From F23-B02 sp963632825 (lineage in GTDB: Bacteria > Bacillota > Clostridia > Oscillospirales > Oscillospiraceae), in assembly GCA_963632825.1 (NCBI GenBank), contig CAVGWF010000019.1, positions 1 to 8,533 of the forward strand: a DNA stretch of 8,533 nucleotides, in the 5' to 3' direction. The number at the start of each line of letters is the position of its first letter. The stretch's first letter is position 1. Both the position numbers and the translations under genes were made by a program. The notes beneath the pieces were generated by a model, which had not been told where the DNA came from, searched no databases, and worked only from the letters and a program-made list of their open reading frames with translations. This document shows positions 1 through 7,175 of the stretch, one piece after another.

Positions 1-52
1 GCCCTACGCACAGCGCCAGCACCATGATAAAAGCAAGAACTTTCTTTTTCAT
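1..52 (-). CDS. Start of another signal-peptide protein (3' part outside window)
   Basis: Seventeen codons are visible, MKKKVLAFIMVLALCVG, a Lys-rich N-region followed by a hydrophobic core. This is a typical Sec signal peptide start. It follows the 189-aa gene by 10 nt with a good ribosome binding site, so it belongs to the operon. LALC is not a good lipobox because the residue before Cys should be small. Too little is visible to name a family; another secreted subunit is plausible. Confidence 0.7.
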   Translation of the reverse strand, partial: MKKKVLAFIMVLALCVG

Positions 53-56
53 GTCG

Positions 57-63
57 CTCACCT
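57..63 (-). promoter_or_regulatory. Ribosome binding site of the left-edge gene, overlapping the previous stop
   Basis: AGGTGAG starts on the last A of the TGA of the 189-aa gene and lies 4 nt before the ATG at 52. It shares GAGGTGAGCG with the site before the 189-aa gene, and the gene spacing is only 10 nt. Confidence 0.72.
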
Positions 64-632
64 CACTTGCTTATTCTGCCGTCGGCATCGACCTTAACGC
101 CCCATGCCTCGATAACGGCATCCTTGGGCGTTGCCTGAATGCCCTGCGCGGCTATCTCAACATGGAGAGTGTAGCCGTCTGCGGGAGCTTCGCCGATGAC
201 CTTGCACTCGTCAATAAGATTTCCGGTGCTTCCGCCGGCGGCAACCACGGAGACCCAGTAGTAGTAACCGTCGCTGCCGCTTATCCAGCCGCCCGCGCGC
301 TGGGTGAGGGTATAGTCCCTACCCAAAACGGGAGCTTCGCCGTACACATTGCCGCTTGCATCCTGCCATGTAACGGCGATGGCTGCGCGGATATACGCAC
401 CGGTATTGCTGTCATTTTTGACGAAAACATCTTTCTTGACCTGACCGCCGGGGGTGAAATCCTCCTCAACTGTCACATCTATCTTGCCGGGAGTGAAGGA
501 GTTATTTACGCTTTCTGACCTCATCGACATGATAGCCAGCGTAACGCCTGCCGCCACCGCAGCCATGAGAATAACGGCAATGACAGTCAGTAGGAGCTTT
601 CTGCGTGAACCGCGATAAACACTTTTATTCAT
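63..632 (-). CDS. SipW-type-like secreted subunit, TasA-like minor protein (189 aa)
   Basis: A small secreted protein 15 nt downstream of the giant, hence co-transcribed. The N-region is long and basic (MNKSVYRGSRRK), followed by a hydrophobic core and AGVTLAIMSMRSESVNNSF (28-46). This aligns with the SipW-type site but lacks the usual aromatic YFT; cleavage is probably near Ala33. FTPGGQVKKDVFVKND (59-74) plus YIRAAIAVTW is the PGDxxxKD strand pair, with the Asp replaced by Gly. GGWISGSDGYYYWVSV (114-129) parallels the W...DGYYYYY segment of the 186-aa subunit. LHVEIAAQGIQATPKDAVIEAW (156-177, written here in two parts: LHVEIAAQGIQ then ATPKDAVIEAW) matches the family's last strand and helix. 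The role is probably a minor fibre subunit or partner of the giant. The fold call is from motifs only. Confidence 0.78.
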   Translation of the reverse strand: MNKSVYRGSRRKLLLTVIAVILMAAVAAGVTLAIMSMRSESVNNSFTPGKIDVTVEEDFTPGGQVKKDVFVKNDSNTGAYIRAAIAVTWQDASGNVYGEAPVLGRDYTLTQRAGGWISGSDGYYYWVSVVAAGGSTGNLIDECKVIGEAPADGYTLHVEIAAQGIQATPKDAVIEAWGVKVDADGRISK

Positions 633-637
633 TTCCG

Positions 638-646
638 CTCACCTCC
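638..646 (-). promoter_or_regulatory. Ribosome binding site of the 189-aa gene
   Basis: GGAGGTGAG lies 5 nt before the ATG at 632 and begins one base after the giant's TGA. The whole gap between the two genes is 15 nt, leaving no room for a promoter. Confidence 0.82.
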
Positions 647-647
647 G

Positions 648-3600
648 TCATGCTGCGCCAAATTTATTATCCTTGTAGAACTCGTCGGTCAGCCAACTGA
701 TTTCCTTCGGGATATTGTTAAATGAGACCTGTCCGCTGGTACCCTTCACCAGCGTGCACGATACGGGATCCTTAGCCTCGTACTTCCACGACCAGCTTCC
801 CTCGGTCACCGTGTACTGCTCGCCGACGGCAAGATCCTTTACGGTGACAGACTCGCCGTTCTGCACCATAACGGTCAGACCGCTGCCGAGACCCTTACCG
901 GTCACGGTGAATATCGCCGTCTCGCCGTCCTTCATGCCGGATTTTGAGATAACGAGGTCGGTGCGCTGGCGAATGAGCTCACCTGCGATATCTACATCAC
1001 TCTTGGGCATCCTGTCAGGCCACGCAACGCCGCCCTTAGCCCAATTATCGAAGTCGTAGTAATCAGGGACAGCGGCATCGGCTTTCGTTACCGCCTGATT
1101 ATAGTAGTACCTGACCGAGCCGCTCTCACTGTAGCTGCTGTCATCGTCCTTAGTCACGACCCAGGTGAGCGTGTACTGGTTACGGCTGAGGTAAACCCTC
1201 AGAACGGTGGAACCGTCGCCGTTTACCGCCGCACTCACAACATTGCCGCCGTTACCGCTGTCGAAGGCGAACGCATCGTCGTCGTCGCCGTCGGTTATCC
1301 AGTGCGCCGGACTGGTGTCTGCCGTAACCGTGGAGCCGACCGTTTCGCTGCCGGTTTCGGTGTGGTTGGGAGTGCTGCTGTAGCTGCCGTCGGTGTTCAT
1401 GATGTAGCACTCAACGGTGTAGTTTGCAATATCGGGCGTGTAAACTACATTTACGACTGCGGAGTTATCGCTCTTTACCGTCACATCCGTATTTACCTGA
1501 ACGCCTGACTTATAGCCCTGCGGACGCTTGAAGTCGAGCTGACCGGACTCACTGCCGGCGGGAACGGTTATTGTATCGCCGACCGTACCGGCTACCGTCG
1601 CGCTGCCAAGGAGATTGTCCACGCTCACGGAGCCCTTATAGTAGTTCACCGTGTAGGTAGCCTGACGGCTGTAGTAGAAGATTATCACATTGTCCGCAAA
1701 GCTGTTTGTTATCGTGAGCGTTTTGGTGCCCTCGCCGACAAGCTCGGCAAACTGAATATTAATGGCGCTCTCGGTAACGACCGTTCCGACCTCCTGAGCT
1801 TCGCCTATTTTATCCTCGGCGGCCTTATCGGTCGTACCCTCATAGTAGTAATGCACGGTGTACCTGGGAAGCCACTTTGCGTATACAACGCCGTCGGAGT
1901 ATATCGGAGTATTCTCAACATCATACTCCGTACCGAGGTCGCAGGTACGCGTGTAGTACCAGCCGGCGAAGACATAGCCGTCGCGCGTGGGCTGCTCACC
2001 GTTGAGGTTAACGCATTCGCCCTTGGTAACGGTGACCTGCTTCCAGACATTGCTGACATCGGGATCGTACGGATTATCCTCATCGGGAGTACCGGCCTCA
2101 TCGCTGTCAAGGTAGTTCAGGTCGAAGGTCATGGTGGGATTGACATCCCCGCCGCCTATATTGGTTATCTTCCAGATCGCGTACAGATGGAGAGTGCCCT
2201 TATTGCCGTTGTTGAGCTTGACCTCGATCTGCTGATTGTCAAGATCATCATAGTACTTATCCGCGGTGTACAGTCCGTTGGGATCATCCGGATCGTGCTG
2301 CGGGTCGATAGACCAGCCGACGAAGGTCGCGGTCTTTCCGAGCGCGGCAAGCTTAGCTGTGGCATAGGGCTGAGTGCGCTCGGGAACAAGACCCTGAATG
2401 CCGAACCAGTAGCTTTGCTCGTCTATCTTGAGCTTGGACTGGGTGTAGGGGATGTTCTTCACCCTGAAATCACTGCCGAGATTGGAGTGGTAGTACAGAT
2501 AGAAGCTGTTGTCGCCTGCCTTTGTCTCCTTTTCGTAGACAAAGTTTATGCGTCCCTCGTCCTCGTACACGGGGATATCCTCAAGCTCCCACTTCAGCGA
2601 GTGCTCCTGCCAGCCGCCCTTGATGGTGTAGGTCCAGTAGGAGGTCGTCCACTGATAGCCGTACTTCCAAGTCTGACCGCCGAGGCTGCTTCCGGAGGAG
2701 GTCATGCTCGCATCGTAGTAGACATTGTTGAGCGAAACGAAGTCAAGACCAACGCCGGCCTTCTTGAACGGCACCTTGGTTATGCTGCCGTCGCTCTCCT
2801 TATAGTCATAGTAGCTGAAATCGTAATGCCCCTTAGTCTTGTCCTGGAAATAGGAGGTCTTGAAGCCGGTATATCCGCTGTAGAAGGTATCCTCCGCGTT
2901 TCCGGTGCCTATGAGCGTCGCGTGGGTATCGTCCTTGTACTTGCGCTCAACGGTTCCTTCAACGGTACCGTTTCCTATGAGCCCGTACTTTGCGATGAGA
3001 TACCAGTTGTGGTCGCTGGAGTAGTCCTTTGAGACCTCAACGCCGTATATCATGCGGTTTTCCTGCCAATCGGAGGCGTACACGAAGCGGCCGTTCGACA
3101 GACGGACATAGTAGTCCACCGCCAGCAGCGATTCCTCCACCGCACGGGCATAGTATGTCGTGTTCTTTTCCGCCTTGCCGGAGAGCACCGTGTCGGTGCT
3201 TATGAGGTTGCCGGTGGGTCTGCCCTGACTGTCGGTTGCATCGCTGTCATACCAGCCGATGAAGCGGTAGCCGTCCTTCACGACCGCCTCCATGCGGAAC
3301 ACCTCGTAGGAGTCGTAGGTGCCGGTTATCTTCTTGCCGGTTGCATAGCGGTCTGTGCCGTTTACATTGCCGTCGGTTATCTTGATTTCCGAAATGCCGC
3401 CTCTTTCGTCGGCGTAAGCGCCGTATTTGTCGCCGAGGGAAGCCATGGACTGACCGGTCACCTTAACGGTCCAGCGTGCGTAGACCTCGGTGTCGCCGTA
3501 GAGCTTGTTGTCGGTCACATCGACCCACTTTACGGCGCTGTCCTCGTTGCAGTCCTCGTCGTAGTACCAGCCGGCGAAGGTGTAGCCGTCGCGCTGGGGA

Positions 3601-6599
3601 TCGGTGGGCTTGTTTGTGAGGTTGAGGTAGTGCCCCTTGTCAAAGGTCTGAGTTTCGTAGGTGTCGTCGCCGTCTCTGCCGTCGTTCCAGTGGTAGGTGA
3701 CGGTTATTTCATTGCCTTCCATATCCCAGATAGCGTACAGGCGCTTGGGAGTAATAATAGTATTTGCCGGAACCTCTATCTGACGGTTTTTCTGATAAGA
3801 AACGGGATCATTCAGATCTGCGCTGTTATACTTATCGGCTGTCCAGATGTCGTCGCTTGTTGTGTCGCTCGGATTGTGGAACCTGTTTGTTGACCAGCCG
3901 ACGAAGGTGTAGTTTTTTCCCGCAAAGCTTCTGGTCGGCTGACCCTCTGTCGGTACAAGACCCTCAACGGTCATCCAGTAGCTGTCGTATACAAGCTCTT
4001 TTTCCGACTGCATATCAGGCACATTCTCAACGCCGAGACCGTTTGCATAGTACTTGAGGTAGAAGTTGTTTGTGCCGGGCTCCGGTCTCTGCCGGTACAC
4101 AAAGTTCACGCGTCCGGTGTCGAGCGGGATGGGTATACCGTTCAGTGGATTAGCGGGGAAGGAGACGGTGTTTGGATGCGTCACCCAAGTCCTGTTGCGG
4201 AAGTCCCATGTCCATGTCGGGTACGACCACTGGTAGGCATACTCCCACTGCAATTTATCCGCGTTATACCGCACATACGAAAGACTTGCAAGGTTAAGTC
4301 CTACACCGGCCTTGAGGAAGTCCGCATCCAGCGACTCGCAATATCCGTAGTAGTACTTTCCAACGGTTCCATAGTAAGTATCGTTTGGGTTGTTTGTACC
4401 CACGACCATTGCATTATTGTCATAATAAGTCTTGTTGGCTGAGCCGGGCAGCGAGACCGTTTCCGCAGCCGTCCCGTTATTTATCAGACTATGACCCTTA
4501 ACGATGTACCAGTTTTTGTTGTTTTCGTAGGTTTTCGTTACCTCCGCGCCGGTGAGATCAATGCGAGCGCTGTCAGGGTCGCCGTTAATGCCGTAGGCAA
4601 GACCCTTGTACAGACCGTTGCCGGCATAATAGTAGCAGTCAATGTACAGCGGAGAGGTCTTGACGGCTTTGGCGTACAGCGTTACATCGGTCTGCGATTT
4701 AACATTGTAGGTGAAGCTCTTGTTTGTGCTTGCAAGCTTTGTGCAGGCGGCATCGGTGTACCAGCCGACGAAGGTGTAGTCCTTATCGACCGTTGCCGTT
4801 ACGGTGGCGGTGCTGTTGACAAGGAACCTTGCGTTTGCCTGCGATTTCCCGTCCACACTGCTCTTATAAAAGCCGCCCTTTATATTGATGCCGGTGATGC
4901 CCGCGCCCTTGTTAACGCCGTAGCCGGATGTTACTGCCTGCGCGGTTATGTTGGCGGTTTTGGGATTGAGTTGTATGACATAAACGCCATTTATGATTTT
5001 AACTGTCGGCGTATCGAACTGCGAGGAGTTATAACCGCTGACGGAAATATCGCTTGTGTTCATACTGGCGTTGTTGCTTGTTCCGTTGCGAGTAGGAAAC
5101 TGATGAGTGTATGTTTTTATTGTATCATACTTGCCTGTATCGACATTGTAGAGCTGCAGTTCTACATTTCTCGTGGCTATTCCCGTTGAGGGTTTGCTCA
5201 GGCTGCTGTTCAGCCTTATTGTACAGTAGCCGTTGCTTGAGTCAATCAGCATAGGATACAGGTTTATCTTAAATGATGCGTTACCTTGGGATGCTTTCCT
5301 AGTTATTTTGATGTTTTGCTGGTGACCGTCGTCCACATCGTAGCCCATACTGCAACTACTTGCTCCATATGCATAGAACCAATAGGTATTATAGGTAGTT
5401 GTAAAGCGAAACCACTGTTCAAATTTATATGACTTTGTAGCAACTGCCGAACATAATTGCTTTCCGTTCTTATCGCATAAATACAGTGTAATATCTTTCT
5501 GGGGGTACAATGCTTTCTGACTGTTGTATATTACAGCAACTCCCTTGTTATAGTATGTGCCAAAAAGCTGATATCTTTTATATAGAGTGTCTTCATCTAA
5601 ATATGTTTCACTGTCTTGGTTTTGCTGTACGGGACCTTTCATTTCATCCGTAACGGTCATCGCATACTGGTGACCGTCGGAGAAGGTTACGGTGAGGGTC
5701 TCCTCGGTGTTGAACGCGGCAAGGGAGGTGAGCAGCCAGTCGCCGTTTTCCTGCCTCTCGGCGGAGAGCAGGGAGGGGTCGGAGAAAACAACGCTCACTG
5801 CGTCGAGTGCATTTTCGTTTATCTCGAGCTGTGCAAAAACCTCGGACAGCAGCACCGAGCTCATGCCCCCGATGCTGTAGGTCTTGTCGCCGTTGTGGAA
5901 ATCGACGGTGAAGTAGAACTCCGAGAAGCTGTCGGTCTCAAAGGTGACGGTGCCGTCGTCCTTGACGGTGCAGTCGAGCACCTCGTACTGCGAATAATCG
6001 TCCTCGTTGTACAGGTGATATACCTTTACCGTGCTGCCCGGCTTTGCAATGCCGCTGACGGAGACCGTTGTGGTCTCGTCCTTGTCGGCGTGTATGTCAA
6101 AGCAGTAGGTCTCGCGCGAGACATTCTCATCCGCGGCGGGGATGGCAAGTCCGTTCTCAATCTCGGCTACCTTGCTGTCCTCAACGACCTCGGCGGAAAG
6201 CTGGGTGTCCTCGGAATTTATGACAATGTCGCCGTCGTTGAGCTCAACGGCTTCGATGGGCGCCTGCCCGGTTTTCTCAATGAGCGTACAGTCGGCGGCC
6301 TTTACATAGATGTAGTCGGCGGCGATATCGTGCCAGCCCTCGCCGGTAAGCCCGTACCATATGCTGCCGTCGCTGCCGGAGATCTCCTCGCTCACCGTCA
6401 CGGGTGAGGGGAGGGAGGCAGTGTCGAGCTCCATGCTGCTCTCGCCGTCAACGGCGCGGTACAGCGTTATCTGATCCGCGGAAAACTCCACCTCGCAGCC
6501 GACGGCGTCGCTGCCGCCGGTCATCATGACAGTGCCCGCAGCGCCGATGCCGATTATAAGGCACAGCGAAAGGATAGCTATTATGATTTTCCTGTTCAT
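648..6599 (-). CDS. Giant InlB B-repeat surface protein, putative adhesin (1983 aa)
   Basis: A very large secreted multidomain protein. Residues 1-29 are a signal or N-terminal anchor (MNRK, then a long Ile/Leu/Gly/Ala core). Around 80-100 (SIWYGL...GWHDIAADYIYVK) is SH3-like in look. Residues 160-320 hold two beta modules of a type common in gut Firmicute surface proteins (VSRETYCFDIHADKD..., then TVDFHNG...TLTVTFSDGHQYAMTV). An AT-rich segment follows (321-558). Two homologous ~500-residue modules come next, each with Flg_new/InlB B-repeats; B-repeat tryptophans are at 613, 902, 1011 and 1116, 1429, 1547. MucBP-like repeats follow (about 1578-1878), then a Cna-B-like domain (1880-1983). There is no LPXTG, no C-terminal helix and no enzyme motif. 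Adhesion or matrix scaffolding is inferred from the repeats. It sits between two SipW-type subunits with coupled or near-coupled translation. Confidence 0.88.
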   Translation of the reverse strand: MNRKIIIAILSLCLIIGIGAAGTVMMTGGSDAVGCEVEFSADQITLYRAVDGESSMELDTASLPSPVTVSEEISGSDGSIWYGLTGEGWHDIAADYIYVKAADCTLIEKTGQAPIEAVELNDGDIVINSEDTQLSAEVVEDSKVAEIENGLAIPAADENVSRETYCFDIHADKDETTTVSVSGIAKPGSTVKVYHLYNEDDYSQYEVLDCTVKDDGTVTFETDSFSEFYFTVDFHNGDKTYSIGGMSSVLLSEVFAQLEINENALDAVSVVFSDPSLLSAERQENGDWLLTSLAAFNTEETLTVTFSDGHQYAMTVTDEMKGPVQQNQDSETYLDEDTLYKRYQLFGTYYNKGVAVIYNSQKALYPQKDITLYLCDKNGKQLCSAVATKSYKFEQWFRFTTTYNTYWFYAYGASSCSMGYDVDDGHQQNIKITRKASQGNASFKINLYPMLIDSSNGYCTIRLNSSLSKPSTGIATRNVELQLYNVDTGKYDTIKTYTHQFPTRNGTSNNASMNTSDISVSGYNSSQFDTPTVKIINGVYVIQLNPKTANITAQAVTSGYGVNKGAGITGINIKGGFYKSSVDGKSQANARFLVNSTATVTATVDKDYTFVGWYTDAACTKLASTNKSFTYNVKSQTDVTLYAKAVKTSPLYIDCYYYAGNGLYKGLAYGINGDPDSARIDLTGAEVTKTYENNKNWYIVKGHSLINNGTAAETVSLPGSANKTYYDNNAMVVGTNNPNDTYYGTVGKYYYGYCESLDADFLKAGVGLNLASLSYVRYNADKLQWEYAYQWSYPTWTWDFRNRTWVTHPNTVSFPANPLNGIPIPLDTGRVNFVYRQRPEPGTNNFYLKYYANGLGVENVPDMQSEKELVYDSYWMTVEGLVPTEGQPTRSFAGKNYTFVGWSTNRFHNPSDTTSDDIWTADKYNSADLNDPVSYQKNRQIEVPANTIITPKRLYAIWDMEGNEITVTYHWNDGRDGDDTYETQTFDKGHYLNLTNKPTDPQRDGYTFAGWYYDEDCNEDSAVKWVDVTDNKLYGDTEVYARWTVKVTGQSMASLGDKYGAYADERGGISEIKITDGNVNGTDRYATGKKITGTYDSYEVFRMEAVVKDGYRFIGWYDSDATDSQGRPTGNLISTDTVLSGKAEKNTTYYARAVEESLLAVDYYVRLSNGRFVYASDWQENRMIYGVEVSKDYSSDHNWYLIAKYGLIGNGTVEGTVERKYKDDTHATLIGTGNAEDTFYSGYTGFKTSYFQDKTKGHYDFSYYDYKESDGSITKVPFKKAGVGLDFVSLNNVYYDASMTSSGSSLGGQTWKYGYQWTTSYWTYTIKGGWQEHSLKWELEDIPVYEDEGRINFVYEKETKAGDNSFYLYYHSNLGSDFRVKNIPYTQSKLKIDEQSYWFGIQGLVPERTQPYATAKLAALGKTATFVGWSIDPQHDPDDPNGLYTADKYYDDLDNQQIEVKLNNGNKGTLHLYAIWKITNIGGGDVNPTMTFDLNYLDSDEAGTPDEDNPYDPDVSNVWKQVTVTKGECVNLNGEQPTRDGYVFAGWYYTRTCDLGTEYDVENTPIYSDGVVYAKWLPRYTVHYYYEGTTDKAAEDKIGEAQEVGTVVTESAINIQFAELVGEGTKTLTITNSFADNVIIFYYSRQATYTVNYYKGSVSVDNLLGSATVAGTVGDTITVPAGSESGQLDFKRPQGYKSGVQVNTDVTVKSDNSAVVNVVYTPDIANYTVECYIMNTDGSYSSTPNHTETGSETVGSTVTADTSPAHWITDGDDDDAFAFDSGNGGNVVSAAVNGDGSTVLRVYLSRNQYTLTWVVTKDDDSSYSESGSVRYYYNQAVTKADAAVPDYYDFDNWAKGGVAWPDRMPKSDVDIAGELIRQRTDLVISKSGMKDGETAIFTVTGKGLGSGLTVMVQNGESVTVKDLAVGEQYTVTEGSWSWKYEAKDPVSCTLVKGTSGQVSFNNIPKEISWLTDEFYKDNKFGAA
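651..962 (-). other. Cna-B-like C-terminal domain of the giant (residues 1880-1983)
   Basis: DLVISKSGMKDGETAIFTV, VTVKDLAVGEQYTVTE and QVSFNNIPKE have the strand order of a Cna-B/SpaA-like fold. K1886, E1933 and N1961 or N1962 sit where the Lys, Glu and Asn of an intramolecular isopeptide bond are normally found. The protein ends shortly after (WLTDEFYKDNKFGAA) without a sorting signal. Bond formation is inference. Confidence 0.5.
965..1868 (-). repeat. MucBP-like repeat region of the giant (residues about 1578-1878)
   Basis: Four successive units begin with a similar strand: YTVHYYYEG, YTVNYYKG, YTVECYIM and YTLTWVVTKDD. Several close with a strand such as VIIFYYS, VNVVYTPD or LRVYLSRN. This is the look of MucBP and related short beta repeats in Gram-positive surface proteins. 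Sequence identity between units is low, so the family assignment is tentative. Confidence 0.5.
1869..3434 (-). repeat. Duplicated module B of the giant (residues 1056-1577)
   Basis: This is the second copy of module A, with B-repeat tryptophans at 1116, 1429 and 1547. Central landmarks are NWYLIAKYGLIGNGT, KAGVGLDFVSLNNV (A1281), YQWTTSYWTYTIKGGW, GRINFVY (G1349) and YWFGIQGLVP. The offset from module A rises from 503 to 517, 520, 527 and 536 residues, so module B carries scattered insertions, for example in the KESDGSITK and SMTSSGSSLGG stretches. The copies are clearly homologous but diverged, so the duplication is not recent. Confidence 0.85.
1953..1971. repeat. 19-bp direct repeat in B-repeat core, copy in module B
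   Basis: Identical to 3561-3579, exactly 1608 bp (536 codons) away. It encodes the FAGWYY core around W1547. The distance is a multiple of three, so recombination between copies would keep the reading frame. Confidence 0.85.
3468..4925 (-). repeat. Duplicated module A of the giant (residues 559-1044)
   Basis: The order is: a B-repeat with W613 (YTFVGWYTDAACTK...VTLYAKAV), a long unrecognised aromatic-rich domain, a B-repeat with W902 (YTFVGWSTN...RLYAIWD) and a B-repeat with W1011 (YTFAGWYYDEDC...VYARW). Landmarks in the central domain are NWYIVKGHSLINNGT, KAGVGLNLASLSYV (A764), YQWSYPTWTWDF, GRVNFVY (G829) and YWMTVEGLVP. Every landmark recurs in the same order in module B. Confidence 0.85.
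3561..3579. repeat. 19-bp direct repeat in B-repeat core, copy in module A
   Basis: GTAGTACCAGCCGGCGAAG is identical to 1953-1971. Three mismatched bases and a further identical 12-mer (TAGCCGTCGCGC) follow in both copies. It encodes the FAGWYY core of the B-repeat around W1011. Confidence 0.85.
4926..5640 (-). other. AT-rich domain segment within the giant (residues about 321-558)
   Basis: By hand count, 5341-5640 is about 37% GC and 4921-5640 about 41%, while the adjoining 5701-5820 is about 62%. The change at about 5640 is sharp and coincides with the end of a beta module (TVTDEMKGP). The segment encodes a Tyr/Ser/Asn/Thr-rich region (for example KRYQLFGTYYNKGVAVIYN and a pair WFRFTTTYNTYWFYAYG) that I do not recognise. 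The reading frame is unbroken through both edges. A domain acquired by recombination is the simplest reading. Confidence 0.6.
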
Positions 6600-7156
6600 G
6601 ATGAAGCCTCCTTATCCTCGGGCCAGCCTGCCGCACTCAGCACGTCGGCGCCGTTATTTTCGCTCTGCACCGCGGATGCCGAAACATTCAGCGTAAAGTA
6701 TTTCCCGAGATACTTATTGTCGACATTGTTTATGTCGAAATAGACCTCGGAGAAAAGCTGCTCCGTGGTTTCGCCGCTTTGCAGGGCGCGGTAGTAATAG
6801 TAGTACCCGTCCTTTTCGAGCCAGCAGGAGCGGTTGATGTCGATCTCAAGGCAGTCGTCCGCCGTGAGCGCTTCGTCGCTCACGCCCTCGGTTAGCTTTA
6901 TCCTGAGGTAAAGCGGATGATCACCCGTGTTCTCCACCGTTACGATCTTGCTGACCGTGTCGCCGGGCATGACGACTATCCCCTCGCTGGGAAAGTCCTC
7001 GCCGGCGGCGGTTTTCTCGTGTATCTCAAGCCTGACATTGCCCGCCGTTATAACGTTGTGAGCGGTCTGCTCGCTTGTATAGTAGGCATATGTCCCGATT
7101 GAGAGAATGGCAAGAACAGCAATAACTCCGAATATGATTGCGAGCCTTCTCTTCAT
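6596..7156 (-). CDS. SipW-type secreted subunit, TasA-like minor protein (186 aa)
   Basis: A small secreted protein with a canonical SipW-cognate signal: MKRR, a hydrophobic core, then IGTYAYYTSEQT (20-31). Expected cleavage is after Ala24. MPGDTVSKIVTVENTG (63-78) plus YLRIKLTE is the PGDxxxK strand pair of the TasA/camelysin fold. LQSGETTEQLFSEVYF (125-140) and FTLNVSASAVQSENNG (154-169) match strands in the 218-aa neighbour. DGYYYYY (116-122) resembles DGYYYW in the 189-aa gene on the far side of the giant. The in-frame TTG at 7165 would add three residues (189 aa). The TGA overlaps the giant's ATG (ATGA), so translation is probably coupled and the two products probably act together on the cell surface. 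A pilin-like, fibre or adaptor subunit is likely; the exact role is unknown. Confidence 0.82.
   Translation of the reverse strand: MKRRLAIIFGVIAVLAILSIGTYAYYTSEQTAHNVITAGNVRLEIHEKTAAGEDFPSEGIVVMPGDTVSKIVTVENTGDHPLYLRIKLTEGVSDEALTADDCLEIDINRSCWLEKDGYYYYYRALQSGETTEQLFSEVYFDINNVDNKYLGKYFTLNVSASAVQSENNGADVLSAAGWPEDKEASS
6607..6613 (-). promoter_or_regulatory. Ribosome binding site of the giant gene, inside the upstream coding sequence
   Basis: AAGGAGG lies 7 nt before the giant's ATG and also encodes part of the last residues (KEASS) of the upstream subunit. With the ATGA stop/start overlap this supports translational coupling and fixes the start of the giant at 6599. Confidence 0.8.
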
Positions 7157-7166
7157 GTCATTCAAG

Positions 7167-7175
7167 CACCTCCTT
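7167..7175 (-). promoter_or_regulatory. Ribosome binding site deciding between TTG and ATG start
   Basis: AAGGAGGTG is a near-perfect Shine-Dalgarno. Counting from the last G of GGAGG, it lies 3 nt from an in-frame TTG at 7165 and 12 nt from the ATG at 7156. Neither spacing is ideal. The ATG is chosen because it yields the usual MKRR signal-peptide start. Confidence 0.7.

Noticed and set aside
24..518. 164-codon open frame on the plus strand
   Set aside because: It lies opposite the 189-aa SipW-type gene and the start of the left-edge gene, both of which have good ribosome binding sites and signal peptides.
648..962. LPXTG-type sorting signal or C-terminal membrane helix at the end of the giant
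   Set aside because: Looked for and absent: the tail is WLTDEFYKDNKFGAA with no hydrophobic stretch.
1851..3032. 393-codon open frame on the plus strand
   Set aside because: It is antisense to module B of the giant, whose duplicated landmarks and B-repeats prove the minus frame is coding. The plus-strand product is a low-complexity Val/Leu/Ile/Gly-rich sequence with no domain and no ribosome binding site that I can see.
4491..5189. 232-codon open frame on the plus strand
   Set aside because: Antisense shadow across the AT-rich segment and module A; no recognisable family and no start signals.
5616..6407. 263-codon open frame on the plus strand
   Set aside because: Antisense to the high-GC N-terminal part of the giant, where stop codons are rare in several frames. 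The product is an unstructured Val/Gly/Leu-rich sequence.
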